This document shows positions 60,463 to 64,000 of a stretch of DNA of 64,000 nucleotides, in pieces (the first letter of the stretch is position 1; the number at the start of each line of letters is the position of its first letter). The notes under the pieces are model-generated. The model ran no database searches. It had not been told where the DNA came from and was given only the letters and a program-made list of their open reading frames with translations. The position numbers were made by a program, and so were the translations under genes. This DNA is from Polyangium mundeleinium (GTDB lineage Bacteria > Myxococcota_A > Polyangia > Polyangiales > Polyangiaceae). The DNA lies in assembly GCF_028369105.1 (NCBI RefSeq), contig NZ_JAQNDO010000001.1, positions 8,712,501 to 8,776,500 of the forward strand, written 5' to 3'.

Positions 60463-61923
60463 ATGGGGCACGCGCACCACTTCCTCTCCCGGCTCGATCG
60501 CGTCTCGCTCCCGCACGTCGAGCTCGCGCTCTCCCTTTACCGGGACGAGGGCCTGCTCCGGTACATCTTCGACCGGGCTCGCGTGCCCGAGGGCGCCGAG
60601 CGTATCGCGCTCTCGCTCGCTCACCCCGAGGAGGGGCCTTTCCTCATCGTCACGCGCGACGGGAGGTTCGTCACCTGCCTCGGCGCGGGCATGAAGGTCT
60701 CGAACCTGCCCGTGGTCACACGCGGGCAGATCGACGCAATCGCCGCCAAGGTCGGGGAGCTGCGCGAGCGCATGGAGGCCGCGAAGGCGCTCGCCGGAGG
60801 GAAAGGGGTCCAAGCGCTGCTCCGGCGGATCTACGAGGCCGCCGACGAGCTCTCGCGTGAGGAGTTCGTGGCGATCTCGGCGCTCCAGCCGCTCTACGGC
60901 TTCGAGTTCTTGCACCTCTTTGTTCACGCCGCGGTCGAACTCGACGATGCCCGCAAGATTCTCCTGCCGCTGCTCCGCAAGACCGACAAGCCGAAGCCCA
61001 TCTACGACGACGCGCTCGGCGCGTACTGGCGGACCCTTTGGGCCATGAGCCATTTCGCCGTGCTCGCGACCCTCGAGGGCAGCGAGACGTTTCCCCCGGG
61101 CCTTCTCGACATGTTCGGCGAGGGCGGCACGTTCTCCTGGCCCACCACGCGGCAAGGATTCTTGCCCTTCGCGCTCCGTGGCGCTTGGGCCGCCGCCCGG
61201 GTCGGCAAACCCTTGCTCGGCAAGTACAAACGGTTTTACCAGGAAGCGGAGAGCGAGCTTCAGAACATCGACGGCGCGCTCGGGATCCTCGCGCTCGGAA
61301 TGCGCCACGCGCGGCTCCGCGCCGAGGCGGAGAAGACGCTCGGCGTGGACATCCCCGTGCGATGGAGGGGCACGCCCCACGGCGAATTCACGGGCGCGAT
61401 ACGCAAGCTCGCCCGCCGGATCGCGGAGATGGATCGGGATTCGCCCGAAGAGCGGCAAGCGTGTGTGCGGAGGCTCGGCGCGAACCTATGGGTGGCCCTC
61501 ATGCAATCGAGGCCCGCGGGCCCCCTCCGGTACGAGCGGCCGGAGGACGTCCCGGAGGATCTCGCCTGCGCGGTCGCGTCGAATACCTTCCAGTGTTATC
61601 TGCGCGGGTCGCAGGGCCTTTCGAGCGCATTGACGTGGCTCTTCATGCTGACCCCGTGGGCCGCCCGCGCCGCGCCGGAGGCGCTCTACCTGCCGCGCGC
61701 CGCGATCGCGGCGGTCCACGTACCCTTCCGAACGGAGCTCACGCTCGGCGTGCTGCGCGCGATGCGGGATCACGTGGCCCCTGCCAGAAGGCAGGCACCC
61801 CCCGTGGGCACCGCCCGCAAAGGCCCATGCCCGTGCGGAAGCGGCAAGAAGTACAAGCGTTGTTGCGAGGAGAAGGACGCTGAATCGAGCACCGCGGCGC
61901 CCGTCGGGCCTTCCGATTCGTAG
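60463..61923 (+). CDS. Alpha-helical protein with C-terminal SEC-C zinc motif
   Basis: 486 aa from the ATG at 60463. The body is almost wholly alpha-helical with no recognised domain. Residues about 455-470 hold the SEC-C motif CPCGSGKKYKRCC, which binds zinc and, in SecA, contacts SecB and ribosomes. Many unrelated proteins carry SEC-C, so it suggests association with the translation or secretion machinery at most. No signal peptide. Confidence 0.75.
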   Translation: MGHAHHFLSRLDRVSLPHVELALSLYRDEGLLRYIFDRARVPEGAERIALSLAHPEEGPFLIVTRDGRFVTCLGAGMKVSNLPVVTRGQIDAIAAKVGELRERMEAAKALAGGKGVQALLRRIYEAADELSREEFVAISALQPLYGFEFLHLFVHAAVELDDARKILLPLLRKTDKPKPIYDDALGAYWRTLWAMSHFAVLATLEGSETFPPGLLDMFGEGGTFSWPTTRQGFLPFALRGAWAAARVGKPLLGKYKRFYQEAESELQNIDGALGILALGMRHARLRAEAEKTLGVDIPVRWRGTPHGEFTGAIRKLARRIAEMDRDSPEERQACVRRLGANLWVALMQSRPAGPLRYERPEDVPEDLACAVASNTFQCYLRGSQGLSSALTWLFMLTPWAARAAPEALYLPRAAIAAVHVPFRTELTLGVLRAMRDHVAPARRQAPPVGTARKGPCPCGSGKKYKRCCEEKDAESSTAAPVGPSDS

Positions 61924-61925
61924 GG

Positions 61926-61979
61926 CTTCCGCCTCCGGCGCCATTGCCGCTCCCGCATCCGCTCCCGCTCCGGGTTCCG
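61926..61979. repeat. CCGCTC/TTCCGC low-complexity run
   Basis: Imperfect hexamers of the CCGCTC, CTTCCG and CATCCG type directly follow the SEC-C gene stop. The composition matches the run at 56595-56667. Confidence 0.45.
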
Positions 61980-62069
61980 GCACCCCTGACTCGGCGTAAC
62001 CCGCTGGATCCGCGTCGTGCTGACAGCGGATCGGCCCCGTTGGCACACGGTGGTGCCACTTCAGACCCC

Positions 62070-62303
62070 ATGGCCGCCCTTTGGGGCATCCCTGGAGCAG
62101 ACCCACGCAAGACCCTTCTGGCCGTGCTCGTGCAAGGGGAGATCACGGCGGCGGCGACAGGCGACATCGACGCCGCAATGGTGGCGCATGACGCTGCCGA
62201 CCGGCTCCTGACGATGATCGCGGACACCGATGTCGGCACGGAGGCCGCGCGGGCTGCGCACACGGCCGTCGCCAAGCTTCTCCGAACCATGAAACGGCGG
62301 TGA
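62070..62303 (+). CDS. Small helical hypothetical protein
   Basis: 77 aa from the ATG at 62070; the frame opens at 61944 but its first part has an untypical Pro/Arg-rich composition. The product is helical and Ala-rich (TAAATGDIDAAMVAHDAADRLLTMI, then a basic LLRTMKRR end). Codon use is normal for the genome. Function unknown. The 229 bp after it hold only a hairpin. Confidence 0.5.
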   Translation: MAALWGIPGADPRKTLLAVLVQGEITAAATGDIDAAMVAHDAADRLLTMIADTDVGTEAARAAHTAVAKLLRTMKRR

Positions 62304-62492
62304 CCCAACGAACCGCAATGCCATCCGATGGCCGATGGATCCAGCGAACGGGTGCCTCGTGGAAAGCGATGCCAGAACGGTATCCGCTACGGTCGACGTG
62401 CCAGATGCGCCTTGCCACATGGAACGGGATGGCACGTGGGGCGCCTCCGCAAGGCCATCCCGGATGGTGCTGGCAGCTCGGCGCAGCCCGAT

Positions 62493-62509
62493 GGCGGAGA
62501 TCCTCCGCC
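62493..62509 (-). terminator. Hairpin after the coiled repeat protein
   Basis: GGCGGAG-ATC-CTCCGCC, a 7-bp stem with a 3-nt loop, lies 24 nt downstream of the minus-strand stop at 62533. No T-run. Confidence 0.35.
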
Positions 62510-62532
62510 ACGCCCGGTGAAGGTATCGTCAC

Positions 62533-62961
62533 CTAACTTTTCGCCCGCTCTTCCTCGGCTTCACGTCGAGCTTCATCCTCGGCTTCACGACGAGCTCGAT
62601 CCTCGGCTTCACGACGAGCTCGATCCTCGGCTTCACGACGAGCTCGATCCTCGGCTTCACGAAGACGAGCTTCATCCTCGGCCCTCCGTTTCTCAATGTG
62701 TGGGATCTCCTTTATTGCAACTTTATCTGCATAAGTCTCGTGCTTGATTCCCGGGAGATCGTCCAACTCTTCCCCTGGTCGCCGGGCGTATGCCAAGTGG
62801 CACACCAATTGATATGTCTTCCCGTCCGGATCAGGGATGACGTCCGAGACCACAAATACGGTGTTTCGTCCTCGGCCTCGGACAAAGTCACCCTTCACAA
62901 ACTGAGACTTGCCCACATCTAGACCCTTTGTTGCCAGTGTTTCGGTATCGGAACGGAGCAT
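62533..62961 (-). CDS. Small protein with charged EDRARREA repeat tail
   Basis: 142 aa from the ATG at 62961. The N-terminal 75 residues form a small beta domain (KGDFVRGRGRNTVFVVSDVI, then YQLVCHLAYAR), similar in outline to short SH3-like domains. The last 60 residues are a charged helix of 8-residue units (EDRARREA), encoded by near-identical 24-bp DNA repeats. A single long helix is likely. Codon use is less GC-rich than the window average, so it may be acquired. Confidence 0.65.
   Translation of the reverse strand: MLRSDTETLATKGLDVGKSQFVKGDFVRGRGRNTVFVVSDVIPDPDGKTYQLVCHLAYARRPGEELDDLPGIKHETYADKVAIKEIPHIEKRRAEDEARLREAEDRARREAEDRARREAEDRARREAEDEARREAEEERAKS
62552..62674. repeat. 24-bp tandem repeat inside a coding region
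   Basis: Units at 62552-62575, 62576-62599, 62600-62623, 62624-62647 and a 27-bp variant at 62648-62674. The three middle copies are identical. Copy number is likely to vary between strains. Confidence 0.85.
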
Positions 62962-63236
62962 CGCACAAGATGGTCGGGCTTCCCAGGGGGGGTACATGTG
63001 CAACGTAACATCTACTACACGGGCTTCAGCAGCAGCGAACTCCGGTATCCTGCGCTACCTTCCCGGTCGCATGGCAGCGCGCAACCTCGACGACCGAGGG
63101 CTTCTCGGGGAGGCAGCCGGCAACATGTGCGCCGATCATCACGGGAGGCTGCTCAAGAATAATCGTATTTCCGTTGACTAGGCGTGGGGCGTCGGGTTGG
63201 GAGTTGGTGGCATGGGGACACGGCGGTGCAGCAGTC

Positions 63237-63632
63237 ATGTCCTTGAGGACGGGGCAAGGAAGAGGGCTACGACAAGCCCGAGGAGCCCCACGGCAAGCAC
63301 GGAACGCTGACACCGCTGCTGACATCAAATCGAAGCGGGCGCAGTTCGTCTGCTTGCGCACCGAGGGCAACGGCCATCGCACGCTCCGCTTCTGGAACAT
63401 CGGGCCGCATTACCTCGTAAAGTCTTCGGTCAACAACGGCACCGGCGCTCTCGTGTGGATGAAGACATGCACCGGCGCGCGTATCAATGTCTATGACTCC
63501 ACCTTCAATGGCGCGCCCGAGCTCCCCGCCGATAAGATCTCGTGCGAGGACGGCGGCGAGCCGGAGATCGTCTACCTCAAGACCGATCCACGCGCGACGG
63601 GCGAGATGCCCCCGATGTTTTCGTCACGCTGA
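63237..63632 (+). pseudogene. Hypothetical protein, possibly with a frameshifted or lost 5' end
   Basis: 131 aa if started at the ATG at 63237. Codons for the first 22 residues are untypical (AGA, CGA, CTA, GGA). From about 63304 on, codon use is normal and the product looks globular (FVCLRTEGNGHRTLRFWNIG, then four Cys residues). No signal peptide lies in frame, although the Cys content suggests an exported protein. The upstream 275 bp (62962-63236) hold no convincing gene. Either a decayed gene or a gene with a misread start. Confidence 0.4.
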
Positions 63633-63716
63633 TTGAGCAGGAGATCTCGCGCGTCTGCTGCGACTGCTGTCGCTTTTGGGTGCACGTCGGCCGCGGCCGC
63701 CGGTCCCTCCTTGCCT

Positions 63717-64000
63717 TTAGAGACCGCTCATCTTTACGAGGAACCCGTCATACGGGTCGCCGCCATAGGTGGGTTGTATGGCCGCGACAATGGGGAAGTT
63801 TTTTGAGGTCGTGCTGCCAGTCACGTAGATATTCCCGCTGCTGTCGAACGCGATGCCCTCGCCGTAATCCGAGTCGGACGCCCCGAGGTACGTGGAGTAA
63901 TTCAGCGTCGAGCCCGAGGCGGACAGCTTTGCGACGAACCCATCGAGCCCTCCGCGGCCCGAAGGATAAAGGGCGCTCGCGCTCGTCGGAAAATTCGTCG
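63717..64000 (-). CDS. SBBP-repeat beta-propeller protein (partial)
   Basis: The C-terminal 94 residues are visible; the gene continues beyond the window. SBBP repeats are clear: DGFVAKLSASGSTLNYSTYLG, then GIAFDSSGNIYVTGSTTS and a last DGFLVKMSGL before the stop. These form secreted or surface beta-propellers that are abundant in myxobacteria. Confidence 0.8.
   Translation of the reverse strand, partial: TNFPTSASALYPSGRGGLDGFVAKLSASGSTLNYSTYLGASDSDYGEGIAFDSSGNIYVTGSTTSKNFPIVAAIQPTYGGDPYDGFLVKMSGL

Noticed and set aside
62552-62674. CRISPR or non-coding satellite
   Set aside because: The repeat is 24 bp, in frame, and encodes EDRARREA helix units of a plausible protein.
63235-63300. 21-residue minus-strand membrane peptide ending in an ATGA overlap with a 70-residue Cys-rich frame (63026-63238)
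   Set aside because: The peptide is preceded closely by an in-frame stop, there is no ribosome site, and the plus strand opposite has better coding signal; chance cannot be excluded.

Overview
The window is very GC-rich, densely coded DNA with strong G/C third-position bias. It looks like a myxobacterium of the Polyangium/Sorangium type (Myxococcota, Polyangiales). That assignment is an inference. It rests on the base composition and on gene types typical of the group: Ser/Thr kinases fused to WD40 or formylglycine-enzyme-like domains, a PAS/GAF/STAS regulator behind a large ATPase-like region, paired M16 peptidase subunits, many lipoproteins and an SBBP-repeat protein. I place 47 protein genes, two of them cut by the window edges. 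I see no rRNA, tRNA, CRISPR array or intact insertion sequence.

Layout. 1-7 kb: a PhnD-like binding protein (partial), an Omp85/BamA-like outer-membrane protein, recA, sixA and an HD protein that resembles a CCA-adding enzyme without its catalytic head. A three-helix palindromic element fills the gap between two convergent stop codons at 6.9-7.0 kb. 7-20 kb: envelope proteins of unknown role, a DegP-like protease without PDZ, an OafA-type acyltransferase, a large TPR/HEAT protein, a double GNAT protein, a ferritin-like protein and a small basic protein. 20-28 kb: arginine decarboxylase speA with a clear promoter, a structured leader and a strong terminator; an array of 43-bp hairpin repeats; an MFS transporter; a PAS-STAS regulator; tsaD; and a small overlapping pair with a nucleotidyltransferase. 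28-35 kb: a GspC-like lipoprotein, then a five-gene minus-strand operon (catalytic and non-catalytic M16 subunits, membrane protein, LNS2/lipin-like lipoprotein, YkgJ-type cysteine-cluster protein). 35-51 kb: signalling genes (a kinase-less ATPase-GAF-PAS-STAS protein, a kinase-WD40 protein, a STAS-FIST operon), a dicarboxylate symporter, a hotdog thioesterase and a tryptophan-dioxygenase-like protein fused to a SnoaL/NTF2-like domain. 51-60 kb: a kinase-FGE protein divergent from an FHA protein, a possible AidA/PixA-like protein, and a membrane-anchored spermidine-synthase-like protein. 60-64 kb: small and hypothetical genes, repeats, a possibly decayed stretch and an SBBP-repeat protein running off the end.

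How the parts fit. Three proteins carry RsbR-type STAS domains that differ at the two usually phosphorylated threonines: both present, one present, or both replaced by Glu. With the FIST sensor and the kinase/FHA genes they suggest a phosphorylation-based stress-signalling network. Six genes share an unusual start arrangement in which a TAnnnT -10 element ends 6-8 nt before the start codon. This points to leaderless transcription. All functional calls come from reading motifs by eye; no database search was made.
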